A model generated the notes under the pieces. The model was not told where the DNA came from. It worked only from the letters and a program-made list of their open reading frames with translations, and did no database searches. Shown here piece after piece: positions 24,477 to 32,744 of a stretch of DNA of 57,063 nucleotides. The translations under genes and the position numbers were made by a program. Origin of the DNA: an uncultured Clostridia bacterium (GTDB taxonomy: Bacteria; Bacillota; Clostridia; Christensenellales; DTU072); contig CALVTP010000001.1 of assembly GCA_944362765.1 (NCBI GenBank), positions 69,395-126,457 of the forward strand. The letters run 5' to 3'. Position 1 is the first letter of the stretch, and every line of letters starts with the position of its first letter.

Positions 24477-24737
24477 TTATTCCAGAGTTTTGTCGAGGTA
24501 TGCTCTGGTAACTTTGTTCAATATAGCTTCTCTCGTGTCGTTATTCAACGGATGAGCGATGTCTCGTGTGGTGCCGTCGTTAAGTTTTCTCGACGGCATA
24601 ACTATGTACGGTCCCGCTTCTCCTACAAGGTACTTGATGTCGTGCACCACAAACGCTTCCTCGAAAACTACGGAGGCGATGGCGCGCAGGCGCTTTCCCC
24701 GTGGAATTATTCGGATTTTAACGTCCGTTATGTTCAT
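24477..24737 (-). CDS. spoVG: SpoVG family regulator
   Basis: 86 residues beginning MNITDVKIRII; the hallmark RAIASVVFEEAFVVHDIKYL, MPSRK and RDIAHPLN stretches are all present, giving a near full-length match to the family (usual length 85-100). In Bacillus, SpoVG affects septation and sporulation, and in other Firmicutes it binds nucleic acid and regulates envelope genes. I chose 24737 because GGAGGGA lies about ten bases upstream and family members start here; an in-frame TTG at 24755 overlaps the ribosome site. It is divergent from murC. In Bacillus the gene depends on sigma-H, but here the promoter looks like sigma-A. Confidence 0.93.
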   Translation of the reverse strand: MNITDVKIRIIPRGKRLRAIASVVFEEAFVVHDIKYLVGEAGPYIVMPSRKLNDGTTRDIAHPLNNDTREAILNKVTRAYLDKTLE

Positions 24738-24772
24738 AAATTTTAGTCCCTCCAATCAAGTTGGTTAGCTTT

Positions 24773-24801
24773 ATTATACACCCGGTTTTGAAACAATTCA
24801 A
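24773..24801 (-). promoter_or_regulatory. Promoter of spoVG
   Basis: Minus strand: -35 TTGAAT (24801-24796), 17 bp, -10 TATAAT (24778-24773). Confidence 0.75.
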
Positions 24802-24910
24802 TATCTATTTGTAACTTAATTTTTGATTGTCAATAATTTCGGATATTTTTACCGAAAAGGCACCTTTTCAGCTGCCGCGGCATATTATAGTTTATGCTTC
24901 GGGGGGAGGC

Positions 24911-26242
24911 TTGAGGGTTCATTTTATCGGGATCGGCGGAGTGAGTATGTCGGCGCTTGCAAAGTTATTTGTCCTGAAAGGGCATAGTGTGACGGGTTCC
25001 GATCTGAAATATTCCAAATACGTCGAAGAATTGGCGGAGTGGGGAGTCGGGACTGTTATCGGGAGCCGCCCCGAGGAGGTGGACGAAGCCGATCTGGTGG
25101 TCTATAACGCCGCCGTCGGAGATGAAGATCCCGAACTGATGCGCGCCGTCCGTCTCGACAAGAAACGCATTTCCAGAGCGGCGCTTTTAGGTGAGGCGGC
25201 GGCAAAGTACCCCTATGTAATCTCTGTTTCCGGCACGCACGGGAAAACTACCGTGACGGCAATGCTCGCAACGATTTTCGACAACGCAAAAGAGATGTTT
25301 ACGGCGCATATCGGCGGAGAACTTCCGGGGTACGGCAATCTGATATACCGCGGCGAAAACCTGTTTTTGACGGAAGCGTGCGAGTACCAACGCTCCTTTT
25401 TGCGGCTGAAAAGCGATATCGGAGTCGTCCTGAATGCCGAATTGGACCACCCCGATTGCTACCGCGACAAACACGAAATCTATGAAGCATTCGAAAATTT
25501 TACATGCAATCTGAAAAACGGAGGAATCGCCTTGATAAACGCCGATTCCGAGTTTTATCGTGTGCGTAAGTGCGCATATAAAAAATGTAAAACCTTCTCT
25601 GTCTTTGCGCCTTCGGATTATACGGCTGTGGATGTGCTCCCTACAAAAAACGGCTGTTACGGCTTCCGAATCAAAAGAAGCGGATACCCGAATATCGATA
25701 TAGAGTTATCTGTTCCGGGAAGGCACAACGTCTGTAACGCGCTGGCGGCGTCGGCGGCGGCGCTGGAATACGGTGTCGCGTACGATTTGGTCGCGGAAGG
25801 CATCAAGCGCTTCACGGGGGTATCGGGGCGATTCGAATTTTTGCTCGCGACGGGCGGAGCGGCATACTATGCCGATTACGCCCACCACCCGACGGAATTG
25901 AGAGCTGCCGTCAATACCGCTCTCGGACTCAACCCGAAGCGGGTGATAGCCGTCTTTCAACCGCATACATATTCGCGGACGGCGGCTTTGAAGCGGGAGT
26001 TCGTGTATTCTCTTTCGGACGCGGACGCTGTCTTCATCTTCAAGGAGTTTGCCGCCCGCGAAAAGGGTGGCGGGATGAGCGCCTACGAACTTTTCGAAGA
26101 GTTTAAAAGGGTGCGGGAAGGAGTATATTATTATCAGGACATGCTCGGTCTTGCGGGCGCCGTGAAAAAGTTCGCGCGACCGGGCGACGCCGTATTATTG
26201 CTCGGAGCCGGGGACATAAAGAGGATGGCGGAAATACTTTGA
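24911..26242 (+). CDS. murC: UDP-N-acetylmuramate--L-alanine ligase
   Basis: 443 residues from a TTG start, the normal MurC size. The N-terminal nucleotide-binding motif RVHFIGIGGVSMSALA, the ATP loop SGTHGKTTVTAM (about residue 105), the EACEY and NAELDHPD motifs, and the closing ADYAHHPTE stretch are all clear. It joins L-Ala to UDP-MurNAc in the cytoplasm, the first amino-acid step of the peptidoglycan stem. The TTG at 24911 gives the usual family N-terminus and follows GGGGGGAGG, though with only one base between; the frame is open back to 24827 with no ATG, so a longer form is possible. No other mur or dcw genes adjoin it. Confidence 0.9.
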   Translation: MRVHFIGIGGVSMSALAKLFVLKGHSVTGSDLKYSKYVEELAEWGVGTVIGSRPEEVDEADLVVYNAAVGDEDPELMRAVRLDKKRISRAALLGEAAAKYPYVISVSGTHGKTTVTAMLATIFDNAKEMFTAHIGGELPGYGNLIYRGENLFLTEACEYQRSFLRLKSDIGVVLNAELDHPDCYRDKHEIYEAFENFTCNLKNGGIALINADSEFYRVRKCAYKKCKTFSVFAPSDYTAVDVLPTKNGCYGFRIKRSGYPNIDIELSVPGRHNVCNALAASAAALEYGVAYDLVAEGIKRFTGVSGRFEFLLATGGAAYYADYAHHPTELRAAVNTALGLNPKRVIAVFQPHTYSRTAALKREFVYSLSDADAVFIFKEFAAREKGGGMSAYELFEEFKRVREGVYYYQDMLGLAGAVKKFARPGDAVLLLGAGDIKRMAEIL

Positions 26243-26386
26243 AGCGGTTAGTTTGCTTGCGGGGCGTGAGTTTGACCATTGTTTCCGTTTTGCCGACGAA
26301 TGAGTAATAAACAGGTGTTAAAATCAGATATTATATTGTTTTTCTGCCTTTATACAATAATTTTTAGTAATATCTTATTCACACTG

Positions 26387-26415
26387 TTGCATTCGGGAAG
26401 GCGAAGTGATATAAT
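26387..26415 (+). promoter_or_regulatory. Promoter of the MDR-family dehydrogenase gene
   Basis: -35 TTGCAT (26387-26392), 17 bp, -10 TATAAT (26410-26415). The start at 26440 follows GGAGGGAG. Confidence 0.7.
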
Positions 26416-26439
26416 AAATCAGAACAAACGGAGGGAGCA

Positions 26440-27435
26440 ATGAAACTCTACAAAGCAACGGGCGAAAGAATTTTCAAAGAGCAGGAACTCGAAAACAATC
26501 CGCCCGAAGGTTATATCAGATTGAAGTTGGGGTTGATACTTCCTTCTGTCACCGATGTCGCCATATTCGAAGGGAAAGCGGGGGTGAACTATCCGCTGGT
26601 GCCGTGCAGAATGGCTACGGCGGCGGTGTCCGAGGACAGGGACGAATACGGGCTGAAACTCGGCGCCAAAGTCATCCTGAATCCTTATATCGATACGGCG
26701 GGAGACACTGAGACGGGTTATGCTCCGCCGAGGCTCTACGGAATAGACGAGGACGGTTTTTTAAGGGATTTCATCTCGGTGCCGATAGACAACATAGTGC
26801 CTTTTCCCGAAAACGTCAGGGAAGAAGAAGGGGTTTTCACCGACGTCGTTGCGATAGCGTTGAAGACGATAAAGTCGTTGAAAGTCAAAAAGGGCGATTA
26901 TGTGGCGATAATAGGCGGTTCGGTGTTGAATCTTATAATTGCGCAGCTTGCTATTTACTATCAAGCCATACCGATACTCATCACGTCCGATGAAAAATAT
27001 CTTTCTCTTGCGGCGGCTTCAGGGGTGTACTACGCTTTGAACGAGGCGAAGGAAAACGTTTCGCAGCGCGTCAGGCTGGTGACCGGCGGCAGGATGGCGG
27101 ATCACACCGTCATACAGGCGCTTACCGGGGTGACTCCCAACTATCTCTATACGATAACGGCGGAAGGCGGCACAAGCGTCATCGTCGGCACCCACACCGC
27201 ATTTACTCCCAAATTGGAGTGCGATATTTCGGAAATCGCCGCCAAGAACCTCACCGTGACGGGCGTCACTCACGCGCGGGAGGAGTTCAATGCGGCAATA
27301 AATCTGCTGGCACAAAAAATATTGAAATTTGACGGTTTTATCGATAAAACAGTGCCGTTGAAGGAGTCGGAAACGCTGTTTAAAGAGCTGTCGCGTGACG
27401 GAGCCGTCTCCGTCGTGGCGGCTATAAAGGCATAG
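26440..27435 (+). CDS. Zinc-type alcohol dehydrogenase-like (MDR) protein, probably without zinc
   Basis: 331 residues. The first half has the GroES-like layout of medium-chain dehydrogenases (YIRLKLGLILPSVTDVAIFEGK...PLVPCRMATAAVSE...GLKLGAKVILNPY). A Rossmann half follows (VKKGDYVAIIGGSVLNLIIAQLAIYYQAIPILITSDEKYLSLAAASG). The G-H-E zinc motif and the four-cysteine structural zinc loop of classical members are absent, and the glycine motif is G-G-S-V-L-N where G-x-G-x-x-G is usual. It may therefore be a zinc-free reductase or a non-catalytic relative. It is a single-gene unit with its own promoter. Family fair, function unknown. Confidence 0.65.
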   Translation: MKLYKATGERIFKEQELENNPPEGYIRLKLGLILPSVTDVAIFEGKAGVNYPLVPCRMATAAVSEDRDEYGLKLGAKVILNPYIDTAGDTETGYAPPRLYGIDEDGFLRDFISVPIDNIVPFPENVREEEGVFTDVVAIALKTIKSLKVKKGDYVAIIGGSVLNLIIAQLAIYYQAIPILITSDEKYLSLAAASGVYYALNEAKENVSQRVRLVTGGRMADHTVIQALTGVTPNYLYTITAEGGTSVIVGTHTAFTPKLECDISEIAAKNLTVTGVTHAREEFNAAINLLAQKILKFDGFIDKTVPLKESETLFKELSRDGAVSVVAAIKA

Positions 27436-27480
27436 CGCCGACGTCTTGACGAAAACTTCTTTTAAAAGTCGCTAAAACAG

Positions 27481-27509
27481 TTGACATTATTTTGTTTTGT
27501 ATATATAAT
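27481..27509 (+). promoter_or_regulatory. Promoter of rpmE
   Basis: -35 TTGACA (27481-27486), 17 bp, -10 TATAAT (27504-27509); close to consensus, as expected for a ribosomal-protein gene. Confidence 0.8.
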
Positions 27510-27555
27510 AGCTAAGCACTATAAACTATAACCGGCAAAATAAGAGGTCATAAAA

Positions 27556-27762
27556 ATGAAAGAGAAAATCCATCCGAATTACAAAGTTGTCGATGTCGTT
27601 TGCGCATGCGGCGCCAAGTTCAGGGCGGGTACCACCAAAAACGTCGACGTATTGAAGGTCGATATATGCAACCAATGCCATCCCTTCTACACAGGAAAAC
27701 AAAAGATTGTCGATGTGGGCGGCAGGGTCGACTCATTCTACAAGCGCTACGGCAAGAAATAA
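27556..27762 (+). CDS. rpmE: Ribosomal protein bL31
   Basis: 68 residues, usual length 65-90. It begins [22 protein letters not shown] and ends [14 protein letters not shown], both family hallmarks. Cys 16, Cys 18, Cys 37 and Cys 40 (C-x-C ... C-x2-C) are the zinc-binding set, so this is the zinc (C+) type and not the zinc-independent paralogue. It is a component of the large ribosomal subunit. AGAGGT is the ribosome site. It leads a likely operon with the DUF1385-PrmC fusion and prfA, with a hairpin between it and the next gene. Confidence 0.95.
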   Translation: MKEKIHPNYKVVDVVCACGAKFRAGTTKNVDVLKVDICNQCHPFYTGKQKIVDVGGRVDSFYKRYGKK

Positions 27763-27783
27763 TCGTTTCTGCAACAATCCGGG

Positions 27784-27810
27784 TAGGTGCAGGCGACTGC
27801 ACCTATTTTA
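27784..27810 (+). terminator. Hairpin/attenuator between rpmE and the DUF1385-PrmC gene
   Basis: TAGGTGCAG / CTGCACCTA (27784-27792 / 27797-27805), loop GCGA, then TTTTAATTT. The weak T-run suggests partial termination, giving more rpmE than downstream transcript. Confidence 0.55.
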
Positions 27811-27838
27811 ATTTAAACTTGAATTCAAGAGGTCAAAA

Positions 27839-29689
27839 ATGGCACGGAAGAACAGTTCTCCCGTAGGCGGTCAAGCCGTTCTGGAAGGCGTGATGATGCG
27901 CGGACCCGGCGCCGAAGCCGTGGCGGTCAGAGACCCCGGCGGCGCCATTCAAATAGAATCGAGGAGACTGCCGCCGAAACCCGCGATAGCGAAAATTCCC
28001 GTCGTAAGAGGGGTGTGGTCGTTTGTTCAAAGTCTGGTCGACGGCACAAAGACTTTGATCCGCTCCGGCGAAGTCTACGGCGAAGACCCCGAAGAGGAAG
28101 AATCGGCTTTTGAAAAGAAGCTCCGCGAAAAATTCAAAATCAACCCCGTCAAATTCGCCGCATTCATCGGCGCCGTGCTTGGGGTGCTGCTCGCGGTCGC
28201 CATATTCGTCGTCGTTCCCACTTATGCCGCAAAAGGACTATATACCCTTATTAATCTCGAGCCGCTCGGGCATTACCTCAAAGTACTTATAGAAAACCTG
28301 ACGATAGGCGTCATTAAGGTGGCGATATTTTTGATATATATCGCTTTGGTGGGGCGGTTGAAGGAGATAAAGCGCCTCTTTTCCTACCACGGCGCAGAAC
28401 ATAAAACGATAGCATGTTACGAGGCGGGCGAGGAGCTTATCCCGGAAAACGTCAAAAAACATACGCGTTTCCACGATCGCTGCGGCACCAACTTTATCTT
28501 TATTGTCATGATGGTGTCGGTGATATTCAACGCCGTTTTCTTCGCTTTGATAGGCTGGGATCCCGAAGCGACCATTCTCGAAATTTTAGTAAGGATAGCG
28601 TTGATACCGCTTATCGCAGGCTGTTCGTACGAAGTTTTGAAGCTGCTTGCGAAATTCGATAATCCGTTTGTCAGGGTACTTAAAGCTCCCGGTTTGGGAC
28701 TCCAAAGGTTGACAACTCGAGAACCGGACGAAGGTATGATAGAAGTGGCGATAGCGGCTTTTAACGAAGCTATGGCTTTGGAAGCCGACCCCGAAAGGGA
28801 GACGAAAAAGTTTGTCACTTTCGTAAAACGCGAAAGCCTCGTTAAAGAGCTGGAGGAGATTCTTAAGAAGGCGGGAAACAAGTCCGCAAAGCGCGAAGCC
28901 GAACTCATTTTAATGAAACTCACTTCGACCGATACGCTTGCGGCGCTGAAAAGCATCCGCTTCCTGCCCGAGGACGCCAAAGCCGGAGCCAAAGCGTACG
29001 CCGAAGAGCGTGCGACGGGGAAACCCCTCCAATACGTGCTCGGAGAGGCGTATTTTTACGGGCGGACATTTATTTCCGATCCGCGCGCGCTGATTCCGAG
29101 ACAGGACAGCGAGTTTTTGGCGGAAGCGGCGATATCCGTCGCGAAGGAGTACTTAGACCGCGGCGTGACGCCCTCCGTATTAGAACTTTGCACCGGTTCG
29201 GGAGCGGTGGCGATAACCGTTTCCGAGGAGCTCGGTATCGCAGTCGACGCGAGCGATTGCGACGAGGACGCTCTGTCGCTTGCCGACGAAAACGTCGGAA
29301 AACATGAGGCGAAAGTCGAGCTTATCAAGAGCGATATCTTTGCCGAAATCGACAAAAAATACGACATTATCCTGGCAAATCCCCCCTATATCCCCTCCGG
29401 CGAGATAGCATCGCTGGACAGGGAAGTGGCGGATTACGAACCCCGCATTGCGCTGGACGGCGGCGCCGACGGATTGGATTTTTACCGCAGGATCGCAGCC
29501 GGCGCAGGCGAGAAGCTGAATCCGGGCGGCGTTATGATATTCGAAGCGGGGAAGGGCGAAGCGGAGGCTGTCGACGCCATTTTCGGCGCGAAGTCGGAGC
29601 GAGTAAGGGACTATTGCGACCCGCCGGTCGACCGCGTTCTGATCTACCGCGGATGCGCCGGGAAAACGGAAGGGGGAGCGGAGGAGTAA
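27839..29689 (+). CDS. prmC: Fusion of DUF1385 membrane protein and PrmC release-factor methyltransferase
   Basis: 616 residues. The first ~310 are a complete DUF1385 protein: GGQAVLEGVMMRGPGAEAVAVRDPGG at the start, three or four membrane segments (about 100-125, 150-170, 215-240, 255-275) and the YHGAEHKTIACYE motif (about 182-194). From about residue 330 comes PrmC: an N-terminal helical domain, GKPLQYVLGEAYFYGR, the SAM motif LELCTGSGAVAI and the signature ILANPPYIPSGE. PrmC methylates the glutamine of the GGQ motif in release factors, and its target prfA starts four bases downstream. In many Clostridia the two are separate neighbouring genes; here they form one frame, which would tie the enzyme to the membrane. 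DUF1385 function is unknown. Confidence 0.88.
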   Translation: MARKNSSPVGGQAVLEGVMMRGPGAEAVAVRDPGGAIQIESRRLPPKPAIAKIPVVRGVWSFVQSLVDGTKTLIRSGEVYGEDPEEEESAFEKKLREKFKINPVKFAAFIGAVLGVLLAVAIFVVVPTYAAKGLYTLINLEPLGHYLKVLIENLTIGVIKVAIFLIYIALVGRLKEIKRLFSYHGAEHKTIACYEAGEELIPENVKKHTRFHDRCGTNFIFIVMMVSVIFNAVFFALIGWDPEATILEILVRIALIPLIAGCSYEVLKLLAKFDNPFVRVLKAPGLGLQRLTTREPDEGMIEVAIAAFNEAMALEADPERETKKFVTFVKRESLVKELEEILKKAGNKSAKREAELILMKLTSTDTLAALKSIRFLPEDAKAGAKAYAEERATGKPLQYVLGEAYFYGRTFISDPRALIPRQDSEFLAEAAISVAKEYLDRGVTPSVLELCTGSGAVAITVSEELGIAVDASDCDEDALSLADENVGKHEAKVELIKSDIFAEIDKKYDIILANPPYIPSGEIASLDREVADYEPRIALDGGADGLDFYRRIAAGAGEKLNPGGVMIFEAGKGEAEAVDAIFGAKSERVRDYCDPPVDRVLIYRGCAGKTEGGAEE

Positions 29690-29692
29690 ACT

Positions 29693-30760
29693 ATGTTTGA
29701 AAAGCTTGAAGCGATATTGAAACGTTTCGAGGAGCTGACCGCGCTGGTTTCCGACCCCGAGGTCGTCAAACGTCGCGAGGAGTGGCAAAACCTTGTCAAA
29801 GAGCGCGCTTCCCTGGAAGAAGTCGCCGAAAAATACACCGAATACCTCAAAAACGAAGAGGAGGCTGCGGCTTGCCGAGAGATGATGACCGGCGGCGACG
29901 AAATGGCGGAGCTTGCCGAAGCCGAATACGAAGAATTAAAAAAGAAGAGGGAGGAGCTCGTTGACGAACTCAAAATCTTGCTTATTCCGAAGGATCCGAT
30001 GGACGACAAGAACGTCATCATCGAAATCCGCGGCGGCGCGGGCGGTGAGGAAGCCAGTCTGTTTGCGGGCGATCTGAGAAGGATGTACCACCGATTTGCC
30101 GAAAGGCTCAGATGGAAGGTGGAGGAGATAAATCTGAATGAAACCGAGCTCGGCGGCGTCAAAGAGGCGGTGTTCATGCTGAACGGCAAGGGCGCTTATT
30201 CCAAGATGAAGTACGAATCGGGCGTCCACCGCGTGCAGCGGGTGCCGGAGACGGAATCGCAAGGGCGGGTGCATACTTCCACCTGCACGGTGGCGGTGCT
30301 CCCCGAAGCCGAGGAAGTCGTCGTCGATTACAACGAAAAGGATTTCAAAATAGATACGTACAGGAGCGGCGGCGCAGGCGGGCAGCACGTCAATAAGACC
30401 GAATCCGCCGTCAGAATAACCCATCTTCCGACGGGAATAGTGGTCGAGTGCCAGGACGAACGCAGCCAAATCAAAAACCGCGAAAAGGCATGGAAAGTCA
30501 TGAATTCGCGGCTTTACGACCATTTCCGCTCCCAAAAAGACAAAGAGTACGCCGAAAACCGCAAAACGCAGGTGGGAACGGGCGACAGATCGGAACGCAT
30601 CCGCACCTATAACTTCCCGCAGGGCAGGGTGACCGACCACAGGATAGCGCTGACGCTTTACAACCTCAACGAATTCATGGACGGCGACATGTTCGAGATG
30701 GTCGAAGCGCTCCAGCTGTACGACAGAAATCTGAAACTCGGAAATATCGAAAACGACTGA
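29693..30760 (+). CDS. prfA: Peptide chain release factor 1
   Basis: 355 residues, normal length. The catalytic GGQ loop reads [17 protein letters not shown] (about residues 228-244), and the codon-reading region [14 protein letters not shown] is of the RF1 type (P-x-T), not RF2. The closing [26 protein letters not shown] is also classic. It releases the peptide at UAA and UAG stops. GGAGGAG in the end of prmC is the ribosome site, so the two are translationally linked. No frameshift, as expected for RF1. Confidence 0.95.
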   Translation: MFEKLEAILKRFEELTALVSDPEVVKRREEWQNLVKERASLEEVAEKYTEYLKNEEEAAACREMMTGGDEMAELAEAEYEELKKKREELVDELKILLIPKDPMDDKNVIIEIRGGAGGEEASLFAGDLRRMYHRFAERLRWKVEEINLNETELGGVKEAVFMLNGKGAYSKMKYESGVHRVQRVPETESQGRVHTSTCTVAVLPEAEEVVVDYNEKDFKIDTYRSGGAGGQHVNKTESAVRITHLPTGIVVECQDERSQIKNREKAWKVMNSRLYDHFRSQKDKEYAENRKTQVGTGDRSERIRTYNFPQGRVTDHRIALTLYNLNEFMDGDMFEMVEALQLYDRNLKLGNIEND

Positions 30761-30814
30761 ATTTAACGTATCTTCGCCCGCCGGAGAGCTTCGGAAGGGC
30801 ACGGGAGAGAAAAA

Positions 30815-32215
30815 ATGAAGGATAAAATTTTTTATAACGATTCGGTAAACCTGTTGGAAACGCACAACTTCACTCACGAGCTCCAGGACGTCCGCGAGCC
30901 GCACCTTTTCCGTGAAATGTACGACTATGAATCGGTGCCGAAGACGCTGTTCAATTTCATGCATGTGCCGATGAAGTGCGCCGAAGAAATCTGGATAACC
31001 GACACCACTTTCCGCGACGGACAACAGGGTCAGCGCCCGTTCACCCCCGACGAAATAGTCGACCTTTACAAATTGTTAAGTAAATTGGGCGGCAGGCGCG
31101 GCATCGTTCGTCAAAGCGAATTTTTCGTCTATTCCGACTCCGACAAGGAGGCGCTGAAACGGTGTCTGGAACTGGGGCTCGAGTTTCCCGAAGTTACCAG
31201 CTGGATCCGCGCGACCGAGTCGGACTTCAAACTCGTCAAAGAACTCGGAATCAAGGAAACGGGTATCCTTGTAAGCTGTTCGGACTACCATATCTTTAAA
31301 AAGATGAATCTGACGCGCGCACAGGCGATGGAAAAATATCTGGGTATAGTCAAGAAAGCATTGGACATCGGCATAAAGCCGCGCTGCCATTTCGAAGATA
31401 TAACGAGAGCAGATTATTACGGCTTTGTGGTACCGTTTGCGTCGAAGCTCAAAGAGCTGATGGATGAAAGCGGCATTCCGATAAAAATACGTTGCTGCGA
31501 CACCATGGGCTACGGTGTCACCTACCCCGGCGCGGCGCTGCCGCGTTCCGTCCAGGGCATCATCTACGGCTTGAAACACTATGCCGAGATTCCGTCGGAG
31601 CTTTTGGAGTGGCACGGACACAACGATTTTTACAAAGTGGTGACCAACGCTGCGACGGCGTGGCTGTACGGAGCTTCGGCGGTCAACTGCACCATGCTCG
31701 GTATCGGAGAGCGTACCGGCAACTGCCCCCTCGAAGCGATGGCTATGGAATATTGTTCTCTGAGAGGCGACGACGGCGGCATGAATCTCGAAGTCATAAC
31801 CGAAATCGCGGAGTATTTCGAAAAGAAGATGGGTTACGACATTCCGCCCCGAACGCCTTTCGTCGGCAGAAATTTCAACCTCACGCGGGCGGGGATACAC
31901 GCCGACGGCATGATGAAGGACAAAGAGATCTACAACATCTTCGACACCGAAAAGCTCCTGGGGCGTCCTCCGATGGTGGCTGTCGACGCGCACTCCGGTC
32001 AAGCGGGGATAGCCTTCTGGATGAACGCCTTCTTCAAGCTGAAAGGAGAGAAAAAGCTCGATAAGAAGGACTCCCTCGTGCAGGCGGTCAAGGAACTTGT
32101 CGACGAAGAATATGCGGGCGGCAGAACGACGGTGATGAGCGACGAAGAGCTTGTCGCGCTCATTAATAAATGCGATCCGGAACGCGTGAAGGAGCTTAGC
32201 TCGGAAAAAGAGTAA
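30815..32215 (+). CDS. Re-citrate synthase-like protein (HMG-lyase-like / isopropylmalate-homocitrate synthase family)
   Basis: 466 residues. The TIM-barrel start ITDTTFRDGQQGQRPFTPDEIVDLYKLL, the RCHFEDITRADYYGFVVPF stretch and the metal-binding EWHGHNDFYK motif place it in the family of isopropylmalate and homocitrate synthases. The leader FNFMHVPMKCAEEIWITDTTFRDGQQ and the segment RQSEFFVYSDSDKEALKRCLELG resemble, from memory, the Re-citrate synthases of Clostridium kluyveri and relatives more than LeuA, and no leuBCD genes adjoin it. If so it makes citrate from oxaloacetate and acetyl-CoA as the first step towards 2-oxoglutarate and glutamate. Homocitrate synthase is the main alternative. 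It follows prfA by 54 bases with an AGGGCACGGGAG-type site. Confidence 0.65.
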   Translation: MKDKIFYNDSVNLLETHNFTHELQDVREPHLFREMYDYESVPKTLFNFMHVPMKCAEEIWITDTTFRDGQQGQRPFTPDEIVDLYKLLSKLGGRRGIVRQSEFFVYSDSDKEALKRCLELGLEFPEVTSWIRATESDFKLVKELGIKETGILVSCSDYHIFKKMNLTRAQAMEKYLGIVKKALDIGIKPRCHFEDITRADYYGFVVPFASKLKELMDESGIPIKIRCCDTMGYGVTYPGAALPRSVQGIIYGLKHYAEIPSELLEWHGHNDFYKVVTNAATAWLYGASAVNCTMLGIGERTGNCPLEAMAMEYCSLRGDDGGMNLEVITEIAEYFEKKMGYDIPPRTPFVGRNFNLTRAGIHADGMMKDKEIYNIFDTEKLLGRPPMVAVDAHSGQAGIAFWMNAFFKLKGEKKLDKKDSLVQAVKELVDEEYAGGRTTVMSDEELVALINKCDPERVKELSSEKE

Positions 32216-32233
32216 TTTACCGTAAATACCCCC

Positions 32234-32261
32234 TTGAAAAATGCGCGACAGGTGGTACAAT
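32234..32261 (+). promoter_or_regulatory. Promoter of the P-loop protein / thrC / trpS unit
   Basis: -35 TTGAAA (32234-32239), 16 bp, -10 TACAAT (32256-32261). The start at 32305 follows GAGAGGA. Confidence 0.6.
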
Positions 32262-32304
32262 GTATATAGGGGAGTTTATCCCCAAAACAAATTGAGAGGA
32301 TATA

Positions 32305-32742
32305 ATGATTAAAATTATCTACGGTTCCAAAGGCACCGGCAAGACTAAGCGCATTATCGACGCCGCGAACTCTTCGATTTCGAAGGAACTCGGAGACATC
32401 GTCTTCATAACCGATACTTCGCGCTACATACGCGAGATAAAATACCAAATCAGATTCACCAACACCAAGGAATGCAAAATTGCTTCCGAGGACGGCTTGA
32501 TAGGGTTTATCCAGGGGATGCTGGAAGCCAACTATGACATACGTCTTTTCTTCATCGACGGCGCCGCACGCATGATAGGGAAGCCCGTTTCGGAGATGAA
32601 CAGCTTCTTCGAAAGGCTGAAAGGCATTTCTCATAAAACAGAAGCCACCTTCGTTTTGACTATCTCTGCCGACTACGACGAGCTGCCGCCGTTTATCAAA
32701 GAATTGACGGAGCCGGAGGAAATCCCCGCCGCAAAGGAGTAA
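32305..32742 (+). CDS. Small P-loop ATP-binding protein of unknown function
   Basis: 145 residues. The N-terminus MIKIIYGSKGTGKTKRIIDAAN is a clean Walker A loop (G-S-K-G-T-G-K-T), and IRLFFIDGAARM (about residues 74-85) could be the Walker B strand. No further domain, signal or membrane segment is seen. The ORF stops two bases before thrC and shares a transcript with thrC and trpS. The link to amino-acid metabolism is only by position. Not recognised beyond P-loop NTPase. Confidence 0.7.
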   Translation: MIKIIYGSKGTGKTKRIIDAANSSISKELGDIVFITDTSRYIREIKYQIRFTNTKECKIASEDGLIGFIQGMLEANYDIRLFFIDGAARMIGKPVSEMNSFFERLKGISHKTEATFVLTISADYDELPPFIKELTEPEEIPAAKE

Positions 32743-32744
32743 AA

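Noticed and set aside
30815-32215. Call as 2-isopropylmalate synthase (leuA)
   Set aside because: The leader and conserved stretches fit the Re-citrate/homocitrate type better, a LeuA regulatory domain is absent and there are no leuBCD genes next to it.
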